NCBI GenBank assembly: GCA_964366065.1
Contig: CAYISF010000006.1
Span: 1 to 20,826 of the forward strand
Source of the DNA: JBAZYZ01 sp964366065
Lineage (GTDB): Bacteria > Patescibacteriota > Minisyncoccia > Phycocordibacterales > VMEP01
Reading direction: 5' to 3'
DNA length: 20,826 nt
A program made the position numbers and the translations under genes. The notes beneath the pieces are model-generated. The model was not told the DNA's origin. It saw only the letters and a list, made by a program, of their open reading frames with translations, and searched no databases. Positions 7,500 to 13,392 of this stretch are shown in pieces (the first letter of the stretch is position 1; the number at the start of each line of letters is the position of its first letter).

Positions 7500-7592
7500 T
7501 CAAAACGCCGGCAAAAATGCCGTCAGGGCGAAGATAATCAATCCCGAGACAATTTCCCCGATTTTTTTCTTAGTCAACGAAAAAATAATCAT
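7500..7592 (-). other. Signal-peptide reading frame ending in TGA directly before the 583-residue frame
   Basis: ATG at 7592 opens 30 codons (MIIFSLTKKKIGEIVSG, then LIIFALTAFLPAF) ending at TGA 7500-7502. The peptide has a basic n-region, a hydrophobic core and small residues at its end, so it is a textbook Sec signal. The next codon in the same frame is GTG, followed by AQECV. Its ATG overlaps the TGA stop of the TSP3-repeat gene (ATGA), showing that translation is meant to start here. This is the expected N-terminus of the downstream protein. Confidence 0.8.
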
Positions 7593-8527
7593 TTTGTTGT
7601 TTGAGGCGTGATTGTTCCTTTTATTGTATCACGCGGGGCATAGTAGAGCTCGATATTTCCAAGAGCGATTAGGAGTTGGCTCGTGGCGTTCCGGTAGCGG
7701 GTTACTTCTATAAGCCCGACGAGGGGGTCGCTCCAGATTTTCTCCGCCTGCCCGAGTGATTCAATAATATTTCGGTAGCTATTCACCACATCCAGATGGT
7801 CCAAGGAAAGAACGTTTGGCACGCTTAAATCAAGATTTTCTCCGAGCAACTTTTGGTAAATGGGAATTTTGGCTGACACAACGCTCAATTTATCAGGATT
7901 ATTTCGCCCCACCGCTTCTACTAAAGCGGGAAGCTCGTCGCCAAGTCCGGCACCGGCATATTTTTTGGCTACCCCGGCCATGTCCAGGCGGTATTTTTGG
8001 AGCGAGCTTGAGGCCGTGCCGACGATTTTCAGGTCCGAAAGGGTGTAATAAGTTTTTTCCGCGGCCGACAGGCGGATATTTTCGGTTACATCCGACGAGA
8101 GATTATCAAGCGTTGTTTCGGAGAGATTTCCGCTTTGTTTTAAGGCGACCAAGGAAGAAAAAAGCTGGCGGGAGAAAATCTCGGTATCGGAGGACGGTTT
8201 GTTTTGGCCGCTCGTTCCGGTTCCGGCTGTCGTTTTTCTCATCTTTTCAATCTCCGCCAAGTCGCCCAAACCCCGTCCGTAAGTATCGGGATTTTCCGGG
8301 TCGGTGCCCCAAAGTGTTTCTTCCCAGTCGGGTATTCCGTCTCCGTCGGAATCTTTTTGCACCAAATCCGCGAGATTGATAGTTTTATCTTGCGTTTCAT
8401 TGCCGGCCGAAGTGTTTTTCTTTGCGGACGGCTCTATTTTAGGCCGCGATATGGCGTATGAAAATCCAATAATGACAAGTCCGAGGACAATGGCGTAAAA
8501 AATCTTATTAGAGAAAATTTTTTCCAT
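7589..8527 (-). CDS. Membrane-anchored protein with thrombospondin type 3 calcium-binding repeat
   Basis: A 312-residue protein from ATG 8527 (MEKIFSNKIFYAIVLGLVII). One N-terminal anchor spans residues about 9-26. Residues 59-82 carry a TSP3 repeat (DSDGDGIPDWEE, then TLWGTDPENPDT), a calcium-binding motif of extracellular proteins. Residues about 105-312 are helical and rich in Ser and Leu. A longer frame could start at TTG 8551, but that TTG is part of a TTGCTATACT promoter box, so ATG 8527 is preferred. The stop TGA overlaps the ATG of the following signal-peptide frame, which indicates coupled translation. It is the first gene of the T4SS-like operon. A role as an exported structural or assembly protein is inferred from context. 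Confidence 0.8.
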   Translation of the reverse strand: MEKIFSNKIFYAIVLGLVIIGFSYAISRPKIEPSAKKNTSAGNETQDKTINLADLVQKDSDGDGIPDWEETLWGTDPENPDTYGRGLGDLAEIEKMRKTTAGTGTSGQNKPSSDTEIFSRQLFSSLVALKQSGNLSETTLDNLSSDVTENIRLSAAEKTYYTLSDLKIVGTASSSLQKYRLDMAGVAKKYAGAGLGDELPALVEAVGRNNPDKLSVVSAKIPIYQKLLGENLDLSVPNVLSLDHLDVVNSYRNIIESLGQAEKIWSDPLVGLIEVTRYRNATSQLLIALGNIELYYAPRDTIKGTITPQTTK

Positions 8528-8541
8528 TGATTTGTATTGAC

Positions 8542-8550
8542 AGTATAGCA
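8542..8550 (-). promoter_or_regulatory. Extended -10 promoter (TGCTATACT) for the T4SS-like operon
   Basis: TGCTATACT on the minus strand, 14 nt before ATG 8527. The transcript leader would be about 7 nt. The same motif precedes pnp. No -35 consensus at normal spacing was found, as is usual for extended -10 promoters. Confidence 0.5.
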
Positions 8551-8587
8551 AGAAACCGCGCTTTGGCGGTATAATAAAGGGACTAGT

Positions 8588-8695
8588 CCCGTTAGAAGTT
8601 TACCCAAAATACCAGAATATTATTTAAAAAAGGCAGAGCCGAGTAATAGTTACTACGAATAAAGCCATGAATTATAAACTTAAACTTCTAACGGG
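8588..8695. repeat. 108-bp element with perfect 15-bp inverted repeats, abutting a start codon
   Basis: CCCGTTAGAAGTTTA at 8588-8602 is exactly inverted as TAAACTTCTAACGGG at 8681-8695. The ATG of the plus-strand gene follows at once (8696). The left end also overlaps a 12-bp palindrome, GGGACTAGTCCC (8579-8590). The AT-rich middle has no reading frame of note. The 10-mer CCCGTTAGAA recurs at 5533-5542. It could be a small mobile repeat or a regulatory hairpin that controls access to the start codon. Confidence 0.65.
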
Positions 8696-9196
8696 ATGAA
8701 AAAAGAACCAATAGTTTTTTTGTTCGTCTTCGGCATATTTTTTATCGCCTTTTCTATTTACCAAACACCTCTCGGGCGGGCGGCAACACTGTCCAATCAG
8801 GTGAATTTAAACTCCCTGTCTTCCTCCCTAGGCAGCAACATTTTTAGGAATCTTTTCGGCGGGCTGGGCGGGTTATCGGGCGGTGGCGGCGCGGGTGGAA
8901 GTTGGGGCGGAAGTTCCGTGAGTTCAGGCAGCGGCAATCCACTCACTTTCGGCGGCAGGATTGGCGGAATAACTTTATGTACGTGCTCAGGAGGAAGGGC
9001 TCTTTCCATAGGTCCGCCTAAGGGTGGCTCGCTTCTTTTGGGTCCGGGTTCCCGTATATACGCCTACGGGCGTATCGCCCCCGGCATGTGGGTGCTCGGA
9101 GATTACAGCGGAGGAGGAATATGCTTTGTTAGGGTCGGAAAATACTGTATCCCTGTGCCCGTAAAAGGAACTATCATAAAAATCGGCACTTCCTAG
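8696..9196 (+). CDS. Small secreted Gly/Cys-rich protein (unrecognised)
   Basis: A 166-residue protein with a clear Sec signal (MKKEPIVFLFVFGIFFIAFS), probable cleavage after GRA near residue 29-30, then a Gly/Ser linker (about residues 53-80). A compact C-terminal domain (about 83-166) contains four Cys: CTC, GGGIC and KYC. These could form two disulfides. Pieces such as FGGRIGGITLCTC and VPVKGTIIKIGTS resemble a secreted domain I associate with CPR T4SS/pilus neighbourhoods, but I cannot name it. The gene is divergent from the T4SS operon. Its stop TAG shares bases with the stop of rsmA on the other strand (9193-9196). No Shine-Dalgarno sequence is present, and an inverted-repeat end directly precedes the ATG. 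Confidence 0.75.
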   Translation: MKKEPIVFLFVFGIFFIAFSIYQTPLGRAATLSNQVNLNSLSSSLGSNIFRNLFGGLGGLSGGGGAGGSWGGSSVSSGSGNPLTFGGRIGGITLCTCSGGRALSIGPPKGGSLLLGPGSRIYAYGRIAPGMWVLGDYSGGGICFVRVGKYCIPVPVKGTIIKIGTS

Positions 9197-10077
9197 ATTC
9201 CCCTAGCGAGACACAGCCAGTCTTTTACCGAGAGGTTTTCCGCCCGCGCTTTCTCCCCAATGCCACAACGAGCGAAGAAAACTCCGATTTTTTCTCTACC
9301 GAAGAACGAAGAAAGGTTGCCAGCAAGCAATTTTCGCTTGTGAGCGAATCCGGATTTGAGTGCGGTAAAGAAATTATTTTCTTCTTGCTCGCTTAAGAAC
9401 GGATTTCGAATATTTTCAATCAAGAGAATCGCCGAATCAACTTTTGGCACGGGGCTGAAACATCCCGCCGGAACTTTTTCGACATATTTCGGAGTTCCGT
9501 ATATTTTTATGCTTATGGAGAGAATACTTTCTTTACCCTGAGCCGAGTCGAATGGTTTGTCGGTTTTAGCGACAATGCGCTCGGCCACTTCTTTTTGAAC
9601 CAAAAGTACCGCACGCGACGGCTTCACCTTCCCGCCGATAAATTTACGCAGAATTTCCCCGGTGATGTAATAGGGAATGTTCGAAATTAGTTTATAGTCT
9701 GTAGTTTTTAGTTGGTAGTCGGAGGGGCGAAGCTCCAAAATGTCTCCGCAGACGAGATTAAGATGACCGTTTTTTATTTCCGGCGCGAATTTTTCTTTAA
9801 GAACGCCAATCATCCGCGCGTCTTTCTCAATCGCAATAACTTTAGCGCCGGCCTCCAAAAGCGCTTCGGTCAGAATTCCTTTACCCGGCCCGATTTCAAG
9901 CACGGTTTCCCCTATTTTGATATTGGCGGCTTTGATAATATCCAAAACAACACCGCGGGCGGTTAAAAAATGCTGTCCCAGAGATTTCCTTGCCCTGTAG
10001 TGAAATTTCGCGGCGATCTCGTTTTTTGCCACCCGATCAATCATTCCGCCGCTTCTTTTTGGTATGTATTTATTCAT
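9193..10077 (-). CDS. rsmA: 16S rRNA (adenine1518/1519-N6,N6)-dimethyltransferase RsmA (KsgA)
   Basis: A 294-residue protein that dimethylates two adjacent adenines near the 3' end of 16S rRNA, using S-adenosylmethionine, late in 30S assembly. Visible family marks are KSLGQHFL (residues 31-38), the SAM-binding loop LEIGPGKG (60-67), the acidic IEKD (83-86), GDILEL (111-116) and the catalytic NIPYYI (133-138). The C-terminal domain has FSPVPKVDSAI (208-218) and GFAHKRK (243-249). Two short repeats are embedded in frame: SDYQLKTTDYKL (119-130) and PFDSAQGK (175-182). Both fall where the family varies in length, so the enzyme is probably intact. It starts 53 nt after the uvrD-like gene ends. No Shine-Dalgarno sequence is seen. 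Confidence 0.95.
   Translation of the reverse strand: MNKYIPKRSGGMIDRVAKNEIAAKFHYRARKSLGQHFLTARGVVLDIIKAANIKIGETVLEIGPGKGILTEALLEAGAKVIAIEKDARMIGVLKEKFAPEIKNGHLNLVCGDILELRPSDYQLKTTDYKLISNIPYYITGEILRKFIGGKVKPSRAVLLVQKEVAERIVAKTDKPFDSAQGKESILSISIKIYGTPKYVEKVPAGCFSPVPKVDSAILLIENIRNPFLSEQEENNFFTALKSGFAHKRKLLAGNLSSFFGREKIGVFFARCGIGEKARAENLSVKDWLCLARGI
9536..9555. repeat. CCCTGAGCCGAGTCGAA-type repeat inside rsmA
   Basis: The plus strand reads CCCTGAGCCGAGTCGAATGG. It matches the repeat in the pnp-side terminator (CCCTTCGACAAGCTCAGGG at 20362-20380, read on the other strand) at CCCTGAGC...GTCGAA. In rsmA it encodes PFDSAQGK in frame. Confidence 0.75.
9690..9722. repeat. CTACCAACTAAAAACTACAG-type repeat inside rsmA
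   Basis: The plus strand reads GTTTATAGTCTGTAGTTTTT and then AGTTGGTAGTCGG. It encodes SDYQLKTTDYKL just before the catalytic NIPYYI motif of RsmA. The two halves echo each other (TAGTCTGTAGTTTTTAGTTGGTAGTC), which accounts for the repeated DYQL/DYKL in the protein. Recognition as a dispersed CPR repeat is from memory. Confidence 0.55.
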
Positions 10078-10130
10078 TTTTGTTTACAAATGACGCGAAA
10101 TTTCTACTACCGGGGTTGCTCGAAACATAT

Positions 10131-12065
10131 TCAGTCAAGGTAAACCACGCGATGAATCGGGCTGTCTTGTTGCATAAATTCCACCAAATTGTGCTCGATA
10201 TCGCCCAAAAACTCCGACGGCGCGTTTACCTGCCGCGAGCCGAAAATGGTCCGCACTTCGGTAAACGACAAATATAATTTTTCTTTGGCGCGCGTTAAAG
10301 CCACATAGAATAACCGCCGTTCTTCCTCCGCCTGTTCATCCGAAACATTACCGCTTCGGAGCATCCTGTGAGGGAAAAGGTCGGCTTCCAGCCCGGCAAT
10401 GAACACGTGGCCGAACTCAAGCCCTTTGGCGGCGTGCACGGTCATAAGACGCGCGGCACTTTTCTTTTTATGGTCAAGCGTGTCTTGGTCGCTTGCGAGC
10501 GAGGCATCATCCAGGAGTTTCTCCACCCCTTCTTTTCCGGGATGCAGGTCATATTTAGTGGCCAGAGTGACAAGCTCCATCAGGTTTTCAAACCGTTCCT
10601 TGTCTTCATCGCCACCTAAGGCAAGAATATCCCCGACACCGGTTTTTGCGATAGCGAACTTTACCGTTTCGGAAACTTTCTTTTTTTCGATAGAGGTTCG
10701 TATGTCGGCGAGAATTTTTCTAAAGACCGTAATTTTATCCCGCATCGCCGGCGAAAGGGAAAATTCTTTACCGGCAAAAATTTTAATAATTGTCGCGGGA
10801 CCGATGCCGCGCGGAGGAATATTAAAGATTCGTTTCAGGTCGGAGAGGCTATTCTCGTTTAACGCCGCGCGCAGATATGAGAGAATATCTTTTACTTCTT
10901 TCCGTTCAAAAAATTTCGTGCCGAGCACTTGATATGGCACGCCGGCCGACAAGAAAGCTTCTTCAAGCGCCCGCGACTGGAAATTGGCGCGGTAGAGAAC
11001 GGCTATTTCGTCTTCGGGAACACCGGAGCGGATAAGGGCGCGGGCACGTTCCGCGACGAAACGGGCTTCATCATTCTCGTCATAGGCGGCGTAGATACCG
11101 ACTTTTTCCCCGACCTTGTTTTTGGTGAAAAGATTCTTTTCTTTCCGGATTTTGTTTTTCCGTATGACCGCGCCCGCGACCTTAAGAATCGTCTGTGTGG
11201 AGCGGTAATTTTCCTCAAGCAAGACAACCGTTGCGTCGGGATAGTCCTTTTCAAAATTAAGGATGTTTTTCAGATTTGCCCCGCGCCAGCCGTATATGTT
11301 TTGGTCGCTGTCACCGACCACGCAGAGATTATGGTGGGCCGCGGAGAGAAGCTTTATCAATTGGTATTGCGACGTGTTGGTATCCTGGTATTCGTCCACA
11401 TGAATATAGCGAAAGCGTTTTTGATAATGTTTAAGCACGCCCGGCTCGCGCTTAAGGAGCTTCACGGTTTTTAAAATAAGGTCGTCAAAATCGAGCCCGT
11501 GTTCTTTGGAGAGAATTTTTTCATAGCGGAACCAAACCCGGGCGACAATTTTCGGGAAATATTCGTCGGCTCCGGCTGAATATTCTTCTGCGGTAATAAG
11601 TTCTCCCTTATAGCGCGAGATGACATTTTGGATGCGCCCCGGCTCGAATTGCTTCGGGTCAAGATTCTCTTCCCGGATGGCTTCCTTGATGGCGGAGACG
11701 GAATCCTGGTCGTCAAAAATGGAAAAGTGGCGATTCAAACCGATTTCCTTTGCATTTCCACGGAGAATACGGATGCCGAGCGAGTGGAATGTGCTTGTAA
11801 GCGGCTTCTCCCCGGCGCGGTCTAATCCCCCCCGCTCTTCCGCGAGAAGTTTTTCCACCCGTTCTTCCATTTCCCGGGCGGCTTTGTTGGTGAAGGTGAT
11901 GGCCAGAATATTTTCCGGATTTACCCCGCTTTTTACCAAATTCAAAACGCGATGGGCTATAGTTTTCGTTTTCCCCGCCCCCGCTCCAGCGATAATAAGA
12001 AGCGGCCCGTCCTTATGCCGTGCCGCCCGCTCTTGGGCCGAATTCAGTTCTCCCTTTTTTAACAT
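10131..12065 (-). CDS. uvrD: UvrD/PcrA/Rep-family superfamily 1 DNA helicase
   Basis: A 644-residue 3'-5' DNA helicase of repair and replication. All core motifs are present: Q-motif region LNSAQERAA (7-15), Walker A AGAGAGKT (26-33), Ia ITFTNKAAREM (56-66), Walker B-type DEYQDTN (224-230), III VVGDSDQNIYGWRG (249-262), IV EENYRST (284-290), V MTVHAAKGLEF (about 545-555) and VI FYVALTRAKEKLYLS (about 590-605). It stops soon after motif VI and lacks the roughly 70-residue C-terminal tail (RNA polymerase contact) of UvrD and PcrA, so the exact subtype is unsure. The start ATG 12065 lies 6 nt after a TGTTATAGT -10 box, which suggests a leaderless mRNA. It is followed by rsmA. The stop is TGA. 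Confidence 0.93.
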   Translation of the reverse strand: MLKKGELNSAQERAARHKDGPLLIIAGAGAGKTKTIAHRVLNLVKSGVNPENILAITFTNKAAREMEERVEKLLAEERGGLDRAGEKPLTSTFHSLGIRILRGNAKEIGLNRHFSIFDDQDSVSAIKEAIREENLDPKQFEPGRIQNVISRYKGELITAEEYSAGADEYFPKIVARVWFRYEKILSKEHGLDFDDLILKTVKLLKREPGVLKHYQKRFRYIHVDEYQDTNTSQYQLIKLLSAAHHNLCVVGDSDQNIYGWRGANLKNILNFEKDYPDATVVLLEENYRSTQTILKVAGAVIRKNKIRKEKNLFTKNKVGEKVGIYAAYDENDEARFVAERARALIRSGVPEDEIAVLYRANFQSRALEEAFLSAGVPYQVLGTKFFERKEVKDILSYLRAALNENSLSDLKRIFNIPPRGIGPATIIKIFAGKEFSLSPAMRDKITVFRKILADIRTSIEKKKVSETVKFAIAKTGVGDILALGGDEDKERFENLMELVTLATKYDLHPGKEGVEKLLDDASLASDQDTLDHKKKSAARLMTVHAAKGLEFGHVFIAGLEADLFPHRMLRSGNVSDEQAEEERRLFYVALTRAKEKLYLSFTEVRTIFGSRQVNAPSEFLGDIEHNLVEFMQQDSPIHRVVYLD

Positions 12066-12071
12066 TCCGTT

Positions 12072-12080
12072 ACTATAACA
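12072..12080 (-). promoter_or_regulatory. Extended -10 promoter (TGTTATAGT) for the uvrD-like gene
   Basis: TGTTATAGT on the minus strand, with 6 nt to ATG 12065. Transcription would begin at the start codon. It lies between the start codon and the palindromic element at 12120-12255. Confidence 0.45.
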
Positions 12081-12119
12081 CGGAACAAAAATCTTTCCGG
12101 TTTGCGATTTCCCGCTTTA

Positions 12120-12255
12120 CCCGCACACTAATTTTGACGCCGTTTTACTTTTTCAAAAATAAGGTTTGTTTAGTTTGGGTTTTTTACAAAAATATCCTTT
12201 CCCGCAGTATGCTCGCGGTAAAACAAAAAAAGTAGCGTAAAATTTAGTGTGCGGG
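12120..12255. repeat. 136-bp palindromic (MITE-like) element, copy 2
   Basis: The ends CCCGCACACTA (12120-12130) and TAGTGTGCGGG (12245-12255) are perfect inverted repeats; one more A/T pair at 12119/12256 extends them. The next part of the arms, AATTTTGACGC (12130-12140) and GCGTAAAATT (12235-12244), pairs with small mismatches but differs in sequence from copy 1 at 5601-5737. The right arms of both copies share CGCGG, then AAAAC and a long A run. It occupies the gap between the 254-residue protein gene (ending at 12282) and the uvrD-like gene. Confidence 0.75.
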
Positions 12256-12281
12256 TTTAGAATTACGATTTTGATTGGAAA

Positions 12282-13046
12282 CTAGTCCGGATTATTTTTT
12301 GGCAAACCGTTGACCCTTCCTTTTTGTATAGCAATCATTCTCAACAATTTTTCTCGTTTTGAAGGATTTTTTACTTTCTCTGATTTTTCCTCAAGGTCTC
12401 GTAATACTGAAATCTCCTGTTTCAGGACAGTATTTGCATCCCTTGGTCCTTCCTTTCTGCCCTCAGGTTTTTTCGGACTCCTCTCGGGATTTTTGTTTTG
12501 AGAATTATTTCTAAAAACCCCCTCAAGTTCTTTTAGGCGAAAGTTATCTTCCTCGGTGCGCTTCGCTTTTCCTGTTCTTATAAGCTTCTCGTATTCTTGC
12601 CTTAGGATTCTGGGGTCTTTTTCCGCTTGTTTCTCCGCTTGCTCTTCGGCACTTTTTAAGACACCCATGTTTATAAGTTCTCTCCTTACTTCCCCTTCCG
12701 TATTGGGATTCTCCGGATTGGGAATATTCTCTCCCCGGGCAGTTCTTTCGAACTTGTCTTTCTTGATTGCCGACTGAAATGCAATTCCCATACCGCTTAC
12801 CGGCTTAACATCATTAGCTGCCCCCTTCTCCGTCGCTCCCTGCCTATGATGTTCAAGCATCATCCTGGCGATGATTTCCGCTTCGGTTTTGCTCAGGTCT
12901 CGGCTATTCTCGAAAGTTATTTCCTGTCCGCCAATAACCACCGTATACCTGTTTGTTTCCTCCCGTTGCTCCGGAAAACCGGCGCCCTCCCCTTCCATTC
13001 TTAGGCCTTGTTCGTTTTTTCCTAATGGGAATTCCTCCATTTTCAT
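12282..13046 (-). CDS. Highly charged cytoplasmic protein (unrecognised)
   Basis: A 254-residue protein without signal peptide or membrane segment, very rich in Glu, Lys and Arg. Residues about 33-70 (YTVVIGGQEITFENSRDLSK, then TEAEIIARMM) look folded. Residues about 130-185 are helical (EEQAEKQAEKDPRILRQEYE), and the tail after 185 is basic and probably disordered (RSPKKPEGRKEGPRD). No family was recognised. The start could be ATG 13046 or ATG 13040 (MKMEEF against MEEF). A TGCTATTAT box 12 nt upstream suits 13046. The gene is followed by a palindromic element and then the uvrD-like gene, and divergent from the LysM-M23 gene. Function unknown. Confidence 0.7.
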   Translation of the reverse strand: MKMEEFPLGKNEQGLRMEGEGAGFPEQREETNRYTVVIGGQEITFENSRDLSKTEAEIIARMMLEHHRQGATEKGAANDVKPVSGMGIAFQSAIKKDKFERTARGENIPNPENPNTEGEVRRELINMGVLKSAEEQAEKQAEKDPRILRQEYEKLIRTGKAKRTEEDNFRLKELEGVFRNNSQNKNPERSPKKPEGRKEGPRDANTVLKQEISVLRDLEEKSEKVKNPSKREKLLRMIAIQKGRVNGLPKNNPD

Positions 13047-13392
13047 ATTGTTCTAGCAATAATAGCACCTAATACCGCTATCCACACCATTTCCACATCT
13101 CGATTGACTTATCCGGGGCGGTTGATACCATTAAACCAGGTACCAGAAAAAATGGATGACTCGGAATAAAAATGGCTTTGTTAAGCCATTTTAATGGTTT
13201 TTGACCGTTTCTGGCCCCAAATCGCTTGATTTTCCTTGTTTACAGCCGTTTGGTCGTACTGTAATGATAAAAAGGAAAGCGCGATTTTAAAATAGGCTTA
13301 TTCTTCTTAACTTAAAAGAATCCCGCAAACCACTCTATTCTTGTGCTCGCGGGGCAAAAAAGACGTTATTTTACAAGCTTTTATCAGGAAGG
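13047..13392. other. Divergent intergenic region (346 nt) with nested hairpin
   Basis: It separates the 254-residue protein gene from the M23 gene and has no credible gene. A perfect 10-bp stem, AAAATGGCTT (13169-13178) and AAGCCATTTT (13183-13192) with loop TGTT, sits inside a wider inverted pair ACCATTAAA (13127-13135) and TTTAATGGT (13190-13198). A weak promoter reading for the M23 gene is TTTACA (13239-13244), 17 nt, TAATGA (13262-13267). The 102 nt before the M23 ATG are open in its frame. AGGA at 13386-13389 is the only Shine-Dalgarno-like sequence noted before a gene here. Confidence 0.5.
13059..13067 (-). promoter_or_regulatory. Extended -10 promoter (TGCTATTAT) for the 254-residue protein gene
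   Basis: TGCTATTAT on the minus strand, 12 nt before ATG 13046. The predicted leader is about 5 nt, like the other promoters of this window. Confidence 0.42.

Noticed and set aside
7500..7502. TGA reassigned to glycine (code 25) in this organism
   Set aside because: TGA ends prgI, comM, the uvrD-like gene and the TSP3-repeat gene at sensible lengths. Reading through the TSP3-repeat stop meets several more TGA codons in a row.
8528..8551. Longer start (TTG 8551) for the TSP3-repeat protein
   Set aside because: The extra codons are the promoter's TTGCTATACT box. The ATG at 8527 gives a normal membrane anchor.
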